A DNA stretch of 64,000 bases, taken from positions 1 to 64,000 of the forward strand of contig JAQXVT010000027.1 in NCBI GenBank assembly GCA_029225065.1, written 5' to 3'. The position numbers and the translations under genes are program-made. Positions 10,750 to 20,246 of this stretch are shown here, piece by piece. The notes beneath the pieces were generated by a model that saw only the letters and a program-made list of their open reading frames with translations, was not told the origin of the DNA and made no database searches. Numbering within the stretch: the stretch's first letter is position 1; each line of letters opens with the position of its first letter. The DNA comes from Lachnospiraceae bacterium (GTDB lineage Bacteria; Bacillota; Clostridia; Lachnospirales; Lachnospiraceae).

Positions 10750-12042
10750 TTATTTCTCGAACCGTACCCGGATCGAATTCGCATGTGCGGTCAGCTTCTC
10801 TGCCTCCGCAAACGCAATGATATCCTGATGGATCGGTTCCAACGCCTCTTTCGAATAATAAACAATGCTCGATTTCTTAATGAAATCATCGACCGACAGT
10901 GCGGAGAAGAATTTCGCCGTGCCGTTCGTCGGAAGCACGTGGTTCGGGCCTGCGAAGTAATCGCCGAGCGGCTCACTGCTGTACTCGCCGATGAAAATCG
11001 CACCCGCATTGCGGATCTTTGTCATAACCTCAAATGGATTGCGCGTCACAATCTCCAGATGCTCGGATGCAATGGAATTGACCGCGTCGATTGCGTCCTC
11101 CATCGAATCTGCAAGCAGGATAAAACCGTACTGATCCAGTGATTTCTGGATGATCTCTGCTCTGGAAAGTGTCTTTAAGAAGCCCTCGATCTCTTTTTGT
11201 ACTTCCTTTGCAAGCTCCTCGCTCGTCGTCACAAGGATTGCAGAGGCCATCTCATCGTGCTCCGCCTGAGAGAGAAGGTCAGCTGCCACGTAACGCGGTG
11301 TCGCGCTGTCATCTGCCAGCACGAGAATCTCACTCGGGCCTGCCACAGAATCGATGCTCACATGACCGTAGACTGCACGCTTTGCAAGCGCCACATAAAT
11401 ATTGCCCGGTCCTGTGATTTTATCAGCCTTCGGAATACTCTCCGTACCATAGGCCAGCGCTGCAATTGCCTGCGCGCCGCCTACCTTGTAAATTTCATCC
11501 GTACCTGCCTCATGCGCTGCTACCAGCGTGGAAACCGGAATCTTTCCGTCCTTTCCAGGCGGTGTCGTCATCACGATCCGGCCGACACCGGCTACCTTGG
11601 CCGGAACTACGTTCATCAGAACGGAAGACGGATAGACTGCCTTTCCGCCCGGCACATACACGCCGACCGTTCCAAGCGGAGTGATCTTCTGTCCGAGAAT
11701 GGTTCCGTTTTCGGTGGTGTCAAACCAGCTGTATTTTTTCTGTTTTTCATGGTAACTGCGGATGTTCACCAGAGATTTGCGGATCACATCAAGAAGTGAC
11801 GGATCAACCTCACGATACGCTTCCTCAATCTCCTCTTTTGTGACGCGGATCGTTTCTGCCGTAATCTTTGCACCGTCAAATTTCTCCGTGTAAGAAAACA
11901 GCGCCTCATCTCCGTGCGCACGCACCTCCTGAATAATCGCGTCCACGCGAGCCTCAAATTCCCCGTAATTGTTCGGGCTGCGTTTCAGCAGATGATTCAG
12001 AATATCCTGTTTCGTTTCCTGTGTCAGTTTTACCAGTTTCAT
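10750..12042 (-). CDS. hisD: Histidinol dehydrogenase
   Basis: Oxidises L-histidinol to L-histidine in two NAD-dependent steps, the last reactions of the pathway; zinc enzyme. About 430 residues, full length. Recognisable blocks: VPGGKAVYPSSVLMN, GGAQAIAALAYG, GPGNIYVALAKR, AGPSEILVLAD, the zinc/catalytic QAEHDEMA, and FAGPNHVLPT near the C-terminus. ATG 12042 is preferred over the GTG at 12051 because GAGGGG lies 8 nt upstream of the ATG. It starts 12 nt after the hisG stop, tightly coupled in the operon. Confidence 0.97.
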   Translation of the reverse strand: MKLVKLTQETKQDILNHLLKRSPNNYGEFEARVDAIIQEVRAHGDEALFSYTEKFDGAKITAETIRVTKEEIEEAYREVDPSLLDVIRKSLVNIRSYHEKQKKYSWFDTTENGTILGQKITPLGTVGVYVPGGKAVYPSSVLMNVVPAKVAGVGRIVMTTPPGKDGKIPVSTLVAAHEAGTDEIYKVGGAQAIAALAYGTESIPKADKITGPGNIYVALAKRAVYGHVSIDSVAGPSEILVLADDSATPRYVAADLLSQAEHDEMASAILVTTSEELAKEVQKEIEGFLKTLSRAEIIQKSLDQYGFILLADSMEDAIDAVNSIASEHLEIVTRNPFEVMTKIRNAGAIFIGEYSSEPLGDYFAGPNHVLPTNGTAKFFSALSVDDFIKKSSIVYYSKEALEPIHQDIIAFAEAEKLTAHANSIRVRFEK

Positions 12043-12054
12043 TCGTCTCACCCC

Positions 12055-12714
12055 TCATTTTTCTTCGCAGATCACACGGTTCAGTTCCGACAGAAGCTTC
12101 GTGATCCGCTCATTTTCCATTCTCATGCTCACCGGATTGACCACTACGCGCGCCGACAGCGGGCACACCTCTTCCAAAACAACCAGTCCGTTTTCCTTTA
12201 AGGTCGAGCCGGTCTCCACGATATCTACAATCACCTCGGAAAGTCCGACAATCGGTGCAAGCTCGATTGAGCCGTTCAGCTTGATGATCTCCACCGTCTG
12301 ATTGCGCTGATTGTAAAAGTAATCCTTGGCGATATTCGGATATTTTGTGGCTACGCGGATCAGTTCCTGGCCGTTCAGCAGGCTGCGCGCCGACTCCGGT
12401 CCACACACGCACATCCGGCATTTTCCAAATCCAAGGTCCAGCACCTCATAGATCTTGCGGCCCTCCTCAAGAATCGTATCCTTGCCGACCACGCCGATAT
12501 CCGCCGCACCGTATTCCACATACGTCGGCACATCCGGTCCCTTCGCAAGGAAAAACCGAAGCCCAAGCTCCTCGTTTACAAAGATCAGTTTCCGCGATGC
12601 CGGATCCTTCATCTCCTCGCAGGTAATTCCGGTCTGCTCCAGAAGCTCCAGCGTTTTTTTTGCAAGCCGCCCTTTTGTAAGGGCAAACGTCAGATATCTC
12701 TTTTCCTTTTCCAT
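12055..12714 (-). CDS. hisG: ATP phosphoribosyltransferase, short form (catalytic subunit)
   Basis: Catalyses the first committed step of histidine synthesis, ATP + PRPP to phosphoribosyl-ATP. At 219 residues it is the short form lacking the C-terminal histidine-binding domain, and so needs HisZ, whose gene is directly upstream (14 nt gap). Typical blocks: FALTKGRLAKKTLELLE, AADIGVVGKDTILEE, and the PRPP-loop region EVIVDIVETGSTLKENGL. Feedback control by histidine is expected to run through HisZ. Confidence 0.97.
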   Translation of the reverse strand: MEKEKRYLTFALTKGRLAKKTLELLEQTGITCEEMKDPASRKLIFVNEELGLRFFLAKGPDVPTYVEYGAADIGVVGKDTILEEGRKIYEVLDLGFGKCRMCVCGPESARSLLNGQELIRVATKYPNIAKDYFYNQRNQTVEIIKLNGSIELAPIVGLSEVIVDIVETGSTLKENGLVVLEEVCPLSARVVVNPVSMRMENERITKLLSELNRVICEEK

Positions 12715-12728
12715 ACTCCGTCTCCCCT

Positions 12729-13907
12729 CTACAGCTCCACTACCAGCATGCAGTCCTCTGCCTTTGCATAAGCCCGGCAGTCTTCCCGCGTGCGCTCCGG
12801 CGTAATACGTACCAACTCGACATCGATGCCACGGCTGCGAAGCTCGGATGCGCGCCGCACGGCCTCCTCCAGCTTCTCATTTTCGTAAATGATCATGCAG
12901 TGGTTGGATGGCTGCGGCTGTGAAATTTTCTGGCGTGACAGCGCGTTCATCAGCTGATCGATCACCGCCACAAATCCAACGGCCGGTGCCGGTGTTCCAA
13001 ACTGCTCCAGCAGCCGGTCATAGCGGCCGCCCTTGATGACTGCGTCGCCGGTTCCAAATGTATAGCCGCGGAACACAATGCCCGTGTAATACATATAACC
13101 GCTGATCATGCCAAGGTCAAACGAAACGTACTGCTCCACACCGTAAATCTTCAGGATTCTCCAGATTTCACGGAGACGCTGCAGCGCATTTTTTGCAGCC
13201 TCATTTTCGGTCAGGCTCTCCGCCCGGTCCAGAATCTCCTCCGTACCAAACAGATTGGTCAGGGAAACAAACAGCGTCCGCAGTGATTCGCTGATTGGCT
13301 GCTGTTCCATCAGCTTTTCCACGCCAAACGTATTTTTGTTGCGCAGCAAGGTTTTAAGCTCCTCGGTTGTCTGCTCATCAAAACCGGCCTCCTGTACAAG
13401 CGCCCGGAAAAATCCGACGTGTCCGAGGCTGATCTGAAATTCCTCCAGCCCGGAAGCAAGCAGGGTCTGCACCACCAGAGCGATCACCTCTGCATCCGCA
13501 TCCGCGCTGTCGTCCCCGATCAGCTCTCCGCCAATCTGTGTCGTCTCTTTTAAGCGGCCCTGATAGCTGGAATTGTTGATAAACGTATTTCCAAGATACG
13601 TCAGGCGCACCGCCATCGGCTGATTCAGGAAATATTTTGTCGCTGCGCGCGCGATCGGCGGTGTAAAGTCCGGCCGCAGCACCAGCGTATTGCCCTCGCG
13701 GTCAAAAAATTTGTAAAGCTCTCTTGACGGAGTCGTACCGATCTCTTTGCTGAACACATCAAAAAATTCAAAGGTCGGCGTCTCGATATCATGATATCCA
13801 TAAGAACGGATCGTCGCGTGAAGACGATCCTGCAGTGCATGCTTCTGTTCGCATTCTCTGCTGTAGATATCACGCACTCCCTCAGGCGTATGTAAAATCT
13901 TCTGCAT
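12729..13907 (-). CDS. hisZ: ATP phosphoribosyltransferase regulatory subunit
   Basis: Paralogue of class II histidyl-tRNA synthetase without tRNA charging function; forms the active complex with short HisG and senses histidine. 392 residues. N-terminal TPEGVRDIYSRE, motif-2-like LRPDFTPPIARA, and a GGRYDRLLEQFG block are as in HisZ; the C-terminal portion is shorter than a true HisS anticodon domain, and the neighbouring short HisG settles the assignment. First gene of the operon, with a consensus promoter about 70-100 nt upstream. ATG 13907 follows GAGAGGAACTGTTT. Confidence 0.95.
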   Translation of the reverse strand: MQKILHTPEGVRDIYSRECEQKHALQDRLHATIRSYGYHDIETPTFEFFDVFSKEIGTTPSRELYKFFDREGNTLVLRPDFTPPIARAATKYFLNQPMAVRLTYLGNTFINNSSYQGRLKETTQIGGELIGDDSADADAEVIALVVQTLLASGLEEFQISLGHVGFFRALVQEAGFDEQTTEELKTLLRNKNTFGVEKLMEQQPISESLRTLFVSLTNLFGTEEILDRAESLTENEAAKNALQRLREIWRILKIYGVEQYVSFDLGMISGYMYYTGIVFRGYTFGTGDAVIKGGRYDRLLEQFGTPAPAVGFVAVIDQLMNALSRQKISQPQPSNHCMIIYENEKLEEAVRRASELRSRGIDVELVRITPERTREDCRAYAKAEDCMLVVEL

Positions 13908-13979
13908 AAACAGTTCCTCTCTTATTTCGCTTTATCGCTTCACAGTGATAATTCTCTACCACATGAAACAATCCACAAG

Positions 13980-14008
13980 ATTATACGAAATTTTCCATCG
14001 ATTGTCAA
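13980..14008 (-). promoter_or_regulatory. Consensus sigma-A promoter of the his operon
   Basis: Minus strand: perfect -35 TTGACA (14003-14008), 17-nt spacer, perfect -10 TATAAT (13980-13985). The -35 box overlaps the last codons of recU. The leader is only about 65 nt and shows no T-box or attenuator features, so regulation, if any, would be at initiation or by HisZ feedback. Confidence 0.9.
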
Positions 14009-14538
14009 TCCCTGGATTCCAGGTCACGCGCAAGGCCGTCGAGATACGGCACGAGCAGTCCGTTCTTCGGCTCCAGATAATAATTCTGGTCAAGCTCCAT
14101 ATAACGGAAGCTTTTTCTGCCGCCGTCCTGCGCCCGGTTCCAGAACTTTATCATATCCTTATATGGAAGATAGAAAAGCTCATTGCGCATACTGAAAAAC
14201 AGTACCAGAAACGCGATTCCGCCCTGCTTTTCAAACTCCCCCATAAACTTTACCTGATGCTCATGGATATTCTGAAGAGCAAATGTATCTGAAGTACACT
14301 CCTTCGCATCAAAGCAGACCGGAATGCCCTGCACCACACCGATGTAGTCGACGGTACTTTTCTGTTCAAAATACGCAAGCGTGATGTGGCGGTGCTCCTT
14401 GTCGATCTTTAAGGGGGTGATCGGCGTCGGAATCTTCTGGATCAGCGCCAGATTTTTTTCCAGATAAAGCTCATTTGTGCGGTTGATCAGTTCCTCGAGT
14501 GTAGAGCCTCGCAAACCGCGTGTATTCCAGGTTGCCAT
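14005..14538 (-). CDS. recU: Holliday junction resolvase RecU
   Basis: Structure-specific endonuclease that cleaves Holliday junctions during recombination and chromosome segregation in Firmicutes. 177 residues. Motifs: NTRGLRGSTLEELIN, then the catalytic core TVDYIGVVQG and CFDAKE (Asp and Glu-Lys of the PD-(D/E)xK-like site), and HEHQVKFM. ATG 14538 is chosen because GAGGAG sits 4-5 nt upstream; the in-frame extension to 14589 has no homology. ruvB lies at the other end of this window, so the partner branch-migration enzyme is encoded nearby on the chromosome. Confidence 0.94.
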   Translation of the reverse strand: MATWNTRGLRGSTLEELINRTNELYLEKNLALIQKIPTPITPLKIDKEHRHITLAYFEQKSTVDYIGVVQGIPVCFDAKECTSDTFALQNIHEHQVKFMGEFEKQGGIAFLVLFFSMRNELFYLPYKDMIKFWNRAQDGGRKSFRYMELDQNYYLEPKNGLLVPYLDGLARDLESRD

Positions 14539-14652
14539 TTTTCTCCTCTTTTCCTTCTGCAATTTCCGGACAGGCAGTAATGCAGCCACTGAACTATCCC
14601 TTTTTCACATCAGCAGAAAATACCTGCGTTTTCTCAAATACGCTCTGGTTTT

Positions 14653-15669
14653 TTAATCAGATTTCAACTGCGGAAACAGCTTCAGAAATATTCCCGGCAG
14701 CGGTGCCGTAAACGTCTTACCGGATAAATAAGAAAGCTCCCCTTTCACATCCGGAAACTCCAGCCGCCACGCATGAAGCAGCTGATGTTTTACCCCCCGG
14801 CTTTTATACCGAACATTCAGTCCCGGATCACCGTACTTGGGATCTCCAAGGATCGGATGACCGATTGAAGACAGATGTGCGCGGATCTGATGGCTGCGCC
14901 CGGTCAGAAGCAGTACCTCAAGCAAGGTCAGGTTCCCGTCTGATGCAATCACCCGATATTTTGTCTCGATCGGCTGCGCCTCCTCATTTTTCGGCAGTTC
15001 TCTTGACACACGCACCTGATTTGCGGTACCGTCCTTTACCAGATAACCCTTCAGATGCTGCGTGCCCTCCATCTTTCCTTTCACAATGCAGCAATAATAT
15101 TTATGTACACTGCGATCTCTCAGCAGCTCGCTCATCGTCTGCAGCCCCACCAGACTTTTTCCGGCAATCAGAATTCCTGTCGTATTGCGATCCAGGCGAT
15201 TGCAGACCGACGGGCGGAAGCTGCGCAGCTGCTCGCGCGTCAGACTGCCATTTTCCAGAAGATGTGCAAGGAGGTATTCCACTGCTGAAATATCCTGCGG
15301 CTGCGCCTTCTGAGAAAGCATTCCCACCGGCTTATTCAAAAGAACAATGTCATCATCCTCATAAAGAACCGGAAGCTTTTTCGAATCCGGAAGCGTCTCT
15401 CCACTTTTTGCTCCGCCAGCTCTCCCCTGTCCTGCTTCGCCCGGCATGCTGCCCTGAAATTTCTCCACCGTCTCATCGGCCAGAAAGAGCTTCAGCTCGT
15501 CGCCCACCTGCAGGATCTCATTTCCCTGCATCTTCTTTCCGTTTAGCACGATGTTCTTTTTCCGCATCATTTTATAAAGGAAGCTTTTCGGCGCTTCCTT
15601 TAAATATTTGGCAAGCAGCTTGTCTGCGCGCTGGCCCGCCTCATTTTTCGTCACTGTTATCTGTTTCAT
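14653..15669 (-). CDS. RluA/RluD-family pseudouridine synthase
   Basis: Isomerises uridine to pseudouridine in rRNA or tRNA. 338 residues: N-terminal S4-like RNA-binding segment (RADKLLAKYLKEAPKSFLYK), a Gly/Ala-rich linker at about 80-100, then the RluA-type catalytic domain with PVGMLSQ and the catalytic Asp in NRLDRNTTGI (HRLDxxTSG in most relatives, so Asn replaces the first His), and LLTGRSHQIRAHL. Which RNA position it modifies cannot be told. Start ATG 15669 is where homology begins; its ribosome-binding site is weak (AAGAAAA). The upstream ATG at 15732 lacks any Shine-Dalgarno match. Confidence 0.9.
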   Translation of the reverse strand: MKQITVTKNEAGQRADKLLAKYLKEAPKSFLYKMMRKKNIVLNGKKMQGNEILQVGDELKLFLADETVEKFQGSMPGEAGQGRAGGAKSGETLPDSKKLPVLYEDDDIVLLNKPVGMLSQKAQPQDISAVEYLLAHLLENGSLTREQLRSFRPSVCNRLDRNTTGILIAGKSLVGLQTMSELLRDRSVHKYYCCIVKGKMEGTQHLKGYLVKDGTANQVRVSRELPKNEEAQPIETKYRVIASDGNLTLLEVLLLTGRSHQIRAHLSSIGHPILGDPKYGDPGLNVRYKSRGVKHQLLHAWRLEFPDVKGELSYLSGKTFTAPLPGIFLKLFPQLKSD

Positions 15670-15858
15670 TTTTCTTATTTTTCCATTCCGACTCCGGTAC
15701 TTATTTTGCGTGCCGTAGTCTTTGTTTTCCATCGCAAAAAGGATATTTGTTGCAATTCATCTCAACACCTTAAAGGGAGGAAACTTCTTTCATTATTTTG
15801 TTGAAATCCACTATGCTGTTCGTAGAAGCCATAAGGAGTTTCCACTGAGTTCCTCCTA

Positions 15859-16704
15859 CTATGAGAGGATTTGTCCAAACTCCCAGAAAGCAACTGCGCT
15901 CGCTGCGGCCACATTCAGAGAATCCACCTCATGCGACATCGGAATGCGCACGGTATAGTCACAGCCTTCGATCGTCGCTGCTGCAAGTCCGTCCCCTTCC
16001 GTACCAAGGATAATCGCCAGGCGCTCTTCCTGCTTCAGGCGCGGATCGGAAATGCTCACGGAATCATCCCGAAGCGCCATCGACACTGTCTTATAGCCAA
16101 AGTGTTTCAGAAGCTTCAGTCCCTCTTCCGGCCAGGAAACGGTCTCATCCAGAATTGTCCATGGAATCTGAAATACCGTTCCCATGCTTACGCGCGCTGC
16201 TCTGCGGTACAACGGATTGCTGCAGTTATCACACAGCAATACCGCGTCCATATTTAATGCAGCAGCACTGCGGAAAATCGCCCCGATATTCGTTGGATTA
16301 ACCACATGCTCCAGCACCGCCACTCGTTTTGCGTCTGCAAGAAGACGCTCCGGACGCAAAAGTGGACGACGGTGCATTGCACAGAGCATTCCACGCGTCA
16401 TCGGAAATCCCGTCAGATTTCTCAGCACATCGGACGGTGCCGCGTAAACCGGCGTCTCCTTACAGCGATCCAGAATCCGATACGCATCTGCCTCCATATG
16501 CTCATCGTCCACTAAAAAAGACTGCGGCTGATAGCCGGCATTTAATGCCCTCTCGATCACCTTTGGGCTCTCCGCGATAAACATTCCTTTTTCCGGTTCA
16601 TGGCGGTTCAGAAGCTGGATCTCATTCATGCGCGCATAGACATCCAGCTCCGGCGCCTGAAAATCTGTGACTGGAATTTTGTTTAAAATCGCTTTTTGAG
16701 TCAT
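15859..16704 (-). CDS. SpoU/TrmH-family RNA 2'-O-ribose methyltransferase
   Basis: SAM-dependent RNA methyltransferase with the SPOUT knot, 281 residues. The N-terminal substrate-binding part (about 15-110) carries KGMFIAESPKVIERAL; the three SPOUT motifs follow in order: NPTNIGAIFRSAA, ILGTEGDGL and IPMSHEVDSLNVAAASAV. Likely target is rRNA or tRNA, unassigned. It begins 12 nt upstream-side from the end of the small membrane-protein gene at 16717, same strand, probably cotranscribed. Confidence 0.92.
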   Translation of the reverse strand: MTQKAILNKIPVTDFQAPELDVYARMNEIQLLNRHEPEKGMFIAESPKVIERALNAGYQPQSFLVDDEHMEADAYRILDRCKETPVYAAPSDVLRNLTGFPMTRGMLCAMHRRPLLRPERLLADAKRVAVLEHVVNPTNIGAIFRSAAALNMDAVLLCDNCSNPLYRRAARVSMGTVFQIPWTILDETVSWPEEGLKLLKHFGYKTVSMALRDDSVSISDPRLKQEERLAIILGTEGDGLAAATIEGCDYTVRIPMSHEVDSLNVAAASAVAFWEFGQILS

Positions 16705-16716
16705 CTCCCAGCCTCC

Positions 16717-17325
16717 CTACAGGCAAATCGCAAGAAGAATATGAAGCACCATCTCATCTCGTGTCAGATCCGGATAACGGGAGTCTGGCGTAAACGTAAG
16801 CCCTTCGCGCAGGTGATCCTGCTTTGCACAGATATCCTTCACACGGTTCACGTAATTTTTCATCTCTTTCATGACTTTGACCTGCACATCACCGAAACCG
16901 TTCGCCGTCAGAAGCTTCTCAATGTGCTTTTCCAGCTTTGCCGGCTCGATCTTATCATCTGCTGTGTAACACACTACATGATCGCCGCAGATCACAAGCG
17001 CGCCGACGTTCGTCGTATGCTCATACGCTGTAAAAATCATCTCGTATGCTGCAGTCAGCGTTCCGGCAGCCGCGGATGCCATCTCATAATCTGCTTTCGG
17101 AAATGGCTTCTGCATCATAATCATGAGAAAGCTCACCATCATCTGTGAAGCCGGAATGCATCCGAGAATTGCCACAAACGTAAAGAGGTTCAGCCTCGTC
17201 TTTGTCTGGATATAACCGGTGACGTAAATAATCAACGGAATCGCAAACGAGGCAAGCGTGATCAGAAGACACCGTTTGCGCTCATGCCGGATATAACCAT
17301 AGGTTCCTTTTTTTGTTTTCTTCAT
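16717..17325 (-). CDS. Conserved membrane protein of unknown function
   Basis: Not recognised. 202 residues with a basic N-terminus (MKKTKKGTYGYIRHERKR), two hydrophobic segments (about 20-40 and 49-70), then a soluble cytoplasmic C-terminal domain of about 130 residues that has mixed alpha/beta character and contains NVGALVICGDHVVCYT. The reading frame extends upstream to 17679 but that part overlaps ygiQ out of frame; ATG 17325 has AAGGA 9 nt upstream and starts 13 nt after the ygiQ stop. Sits between a radical-SAM gene and an RNA methyltransferase gene, which says little about its job. Confidence 0.8.
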   Translation of the reverse strand: MKKTKKGTYGYIRHERKRCLLITLASFAIPLIIYVTGYIQTKTRLNLFTFVAILGCIPASQMMVSFLMIMMQKPFPKADYEMASAAAGTLTAAYEMIFTAYEHTTNVGALVICGDHVVCYTADDKIEPAKLEKHIEKLLTANGFGDVQVKVMKEMKNYVNRVKDICAKQDHLREGLTFTPDSRYPDLTRDEMVLHILLAICL

Positions 17326-17338
17326 AGATAAAATCCTT

Positions 17339-19486
17339 TCATTTCTTTTTGTGAATATTCCGAATTGCCTTTTTGTGGGAATGATCAGGCGCACCATATC
17401 CTCGGCTAACCGGCTGATTTCCTGAAGCGTTCCGCCCTCCGTTCTTTCTGCCGCGCTCCTCGCTCTGTTTATGGGACGATGTGTAACTTCCAGCCTGCCC
17501 ATGCCCTCCGCTCTGCTTATAGGATGATACATAACTTCCGCCTTGCACACGTCCGCTGTTCTGTTTCCGGGACGACACATAGCTTTCAGCGTATCCTCGT
17601 TCACTTTGTGCTCCGTTATTTCTTCGATTTCCGGAACCACCTGATGTACCATGGCCCCCTGTCTTCCCAGCACCTGCATTTTTTCCTTTCAGCTGACGCG
17701 GCCGGATCAGGCACTCTTCCCCAAATCCGATCAGATCTGTTCGTCCTGCCAGACGCAGTGCTTCCTGCACCAGCTCATAGTTTTCCGGCCTGCGATATTG
17801 AATCAACGCACGCTGCAATGCCTTTCGATGCGGATTTTTTTCCACGTAAACAGGCTGCATCGTCCGCGGATCAAGCCCGGTGTAATACATACACGTCGAT
17901 ACCGTCGCCGGAGTCGGATAAAAATCCTGCACCTGCTCCGGCATATAGTGGAGGTCACGCAGGAAGCAGGCCAGCTCCACCGCTTCCTTCATCGTACAGC
18001 CCGGATGCGATGACATGAGATACGGAACCAGGAACTGATTCTTTCCGCACGCCTCATTCATCTTTTTGTAGCGCTCGGTAAATTTCTGGTATACCTCATG
18101 CCTCGGCTTGCCCATCATCGCAAGCACCGGATCTGCGACGTGCTCCGGTGCCACTTTCAGCTGCCCGCTGACATGATACTGCACCAGTTCCCGGAAAAAA
18201 GTATCGGATTTGTCTGCCATCAGATAGTCAAACCGGATACCGGAGCGGATAAATACCTTTTTTACCTTCGGAAGCTTCCGCAGCTTGCGCAGCAGCTCCA
18301 CATAATCGCGGTGATCTGCCTTCAGATTCGGGCATGGTGTCGGAAACAGGCACTGCCGGTTCTGGCAGACACCCTTCGTCAGCTGCTTATCGCACGACGG
18401 ATGGCGGAAATCCGCGGTCGGTCCGCCGACGTCATGAATGTACCCCTTGAATTCCGGGTCTTTTGTCATCTCCACCGCCTCTGCGAGAATCGACTCATGG
18501 CTTCTCGTCTGCACGATCCGACCCTGATGCATCGTAAGTGCACAGAAATTGCAGCCGCCAAAACAGCCTCTGTTGCTGACGAGACTGAATTTCACCTCTG
18601 CAATCGCCGGAATACCGCCTGCCGCATCATACATCGGATGCCATGTCCTGCAGTACGGAAGCGCATAGATATCATCCATTTCCTGCTGAGTCAGCGGTTT
18701 TGCCGGAGGATTCTGCACAACGTAAACGGTGCCGTACGGTTCCACAAGCCGCTTTGCCGAAAACGGATCTGTATTTTTGTACTGCACCGCAAAGCTCCTG
18801 GCATATGCCTGCTTATTTTCCCGGATTTCCTCATAGGACGGCAGCAACACATAATCGTATACCGAATCCAGCTTTTTTGTCTTATAGCATGTGCCGTCTA
18901 TGAATGTAATGTCTTTCACATCGATTCCGGCAGCCAGCGCGTCTGCAATCTCTACAATCGAATGCTCACCCATACCATACGAAATCAGATCTGCTCCTCC
19001 ATCCATCAAAACAGAGCGCTTCACATGATCCGACCAGTAATCGTAATGTGCCAGACGCCGCAGGCTTGCCTCGATGCCTCCGACAATCACCGGAACCTCC
19101 TTGTACACCTGCCGGATCAGGTTTGTATACACGACTACCGCATAATCCGGCCGCTTACCCATCACCCCTCCCGGCGTGTAGGAATCTGTCTGACGGTGCT
19201 TTTTTGACACAGAATAATGATTGACCATTGAATCCATATTTCCGGCGGATACCAGAAAGCCAAGCCGCGGTCTTCCAAGTGCCGTAATGCTTTCCTTGTC
19301 CTTCCAGTCCGGCTGTGCCAGGATCCCGATCGTATAGCCACGGGATTCCAACAGACGCCCGATAATCGCCGGGCCAAACGACGGATGATCCACGTACGCA
19401 TCTCCGGTGATATACACAAAATCCAGCTGGTCGATGCCCCTCTGTTTTAAATCTTCCTTTGAAACCGGAAGAAACTGATGATTCAT
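17339..19486 (-). CDS. YgiQ family radical SAM protein
   Basis: UPF0313/YgiQ protein, 715 residues, biochemical role unknown. N-terminal B12-binding-like Rossmann region (SFGPAIIGRLLESRGYTIGILAQP), then the radical SAM domain with the cluster cysteines C308, C312 and C315 in RGCFGGCNFCALT, followed by the C-terminal DUF3362-like region. The last 90 residues are low-complexity Gly/Ser/Lys/Arg-rich and contain three imperfect repeats around SYVSSRKQ, SYVSSYKQ and SYTSSHKQ, then a basic end (IRNIHKKK), perhaps for nucleic-acid contact. AAAGGAG lies 4-5 nt before the start. Confidence 0.92.
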   Translation of the reverse strand: MNHQFLPVSKEDLKQRGIDQLDFVYITGDAYVDHPSFGPAIIGRLLESRGYTIGILAQPDWKDKESITALGRPRLGFLVSAGNMDSMVNHYSVSKKHRQTDSYTPGGVMGKRPDYAVVVYTNLIRQVYKEVPVIVGGIEASLRRLAHYDYWSDHVKRSVLMDGGADLISYGMGEHSIVEIADALAAGIDVKDITFIDGTCYKTKKLDSVYDYVLLPSYEEIRENKQAYARSFAVQYKNTDPFSAKRLVEPYGTVYVVQNPPAKPLTQQEMDDIYALPYCRTWHPMYDAAGGIPAIAEVKFSLVSNRGCFGGCNFCALTMHQGRIVQTRSHESILAEAVEMTKDPEFKGYIHDVGGPTADFRHPSCDKQLTKGVCQNRQCLFPTPCPNLKADHRDYVELLRKLRKLPKVKKVFIRSGIRFDYLMADKSDTFFRELVQYHVSGQLKVAPEHVADPVLAMMGKPRHEVYQKFTERYKKMNEACGKNQFLVPYLMSSHPGCTMKEAVELACFLRDLHYMPEQVQDFYPTPATVSTCMYYTGLDPRTMQPVYVEKNPHRKALQRALIQYRRPENYELVQEALRLAGRTDLIGFGEECLIRPRQLKGKNAGAGKTGGHGTSGGSGNRRNNGAQSERGYAESYVSSRKQNSGRVQGGSYVSSYKQSGGHGQAGSYTSSHKQSEERGRKNGGRNASGNQPVSRGYGAPDHSHKKAIRNIHKKK

Positions 19487-19589
19487 GCTGCACTTTCTCC
19501 TTTATCTCTTTTCCCCGTGCAGGAAAGCAGTTTTTTCTCACCCGCATTCCCGCTTATCAGACAACACGTCTTCCGTCGTCTGCTTTTTT

Positions 19590-20246
19590 CTATCTTTGGA
19601 TCTCGTCGTAAGAAACAATGTACCCGTCCGCAAGCTCCTTAATCTTCTCCGTCTGACCGCCGGAATAAGCATCCTCCACCGCACAGACACGCATACCCGC
19701 ATTTTTTCCGGACAGAATTCCCATCGGGACATCCTCAAATACCAGGCAGGTTTCCGGTTCTACGCCGAGCAGCTCTGCCGCTTTCAGGTACACATCCGGC
19801 GCTGGTTTTCCCTTCGCCACATCGCAGGATGTCACAATGCAGTCAAAACAGTCCGCAATCCCGTTTCCTGTAAGACACGCAAGAATCAGATCACGGCTGT
19901 TGCTGCTCGCAATGCCGACACGCAGTCCCTTTTTACGGATCGCTCTCAAAAAATCGACCGCTCCCGGCTTCGGTCTTACCTCATGCGCGTACTTGTCCCA
20001 TGCCATTTTAAGCCAGTCTTCCTTGATCTTCTCAATCGAATCCGGCAGCTGAAAACGCTCTTTAAAATACTGCGCCGTCTCCGTAAATCCCATTCCTTCA
20101 ATTACCTGATCGAGTCCCGCCGGCGGCGTGTAGCCATATCTTCCAAGATATTCGATGTCGATATCACGCCACATCCACATCGAATCCATCAGCGTCCCAT
20201 CCAGATCAAAGATCACTGCTTTTCTTCCTTTCAACATATCTAACAT
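19590..20246 (-). CDS. HAD-superfamily hydrolase, beta-phosphoglucomutase-like
   Basis: Phosphatase or phosphomutase of HAD subfamily IA, 218 residues. Motif I VIFDLDGTLMDS with the nucleophilic Asp, a cap domain inserted after it, motif II IASSNS, motif III Lys in AKGKPAPDVYL and motif IV VFEDVPMGI. Substrate not predictable; small sugar phosphates are usual. The start ATG at 20246 overlaps the end of the upstream pseudouridine synthase gene by 7 nt (ATGTTAG), so translation is probably coupled. Confidence 0.9.
   Translation of the reverse strand: MLDMLKGRKAVIFDLDGTLMDSMWMWRDIDIEYLGRYGYTPPAGLDQVIEGMGFTETAQYFKERFQLPDSIEKIKEDWLKMAWDKYAHEVRPKPGAVDFLRAIRKKGLRVGIASSNSRDLILACLTGNGIADCFDCIVTSCDVAKGKPAPDVYLKAAELLGVEPETCLVFEDVPMGILSGKNAGMRVCAVEDAYSGGQTEKIKELADGYIVSYDEIQR

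Noticed and set aside
13908-13979. T-box or histidine attenuator upstream of hisZ
   Set aside because: The leader is only about 65 nt, without specifier loop, T-box sequence, His codon run or terminator.
18098-19207. Plus-strand open frame of 369 codons
   Set aside because: Antisense to ygiQ, composition atypical (Cys/His/Arg-rich), no start signals or homology.
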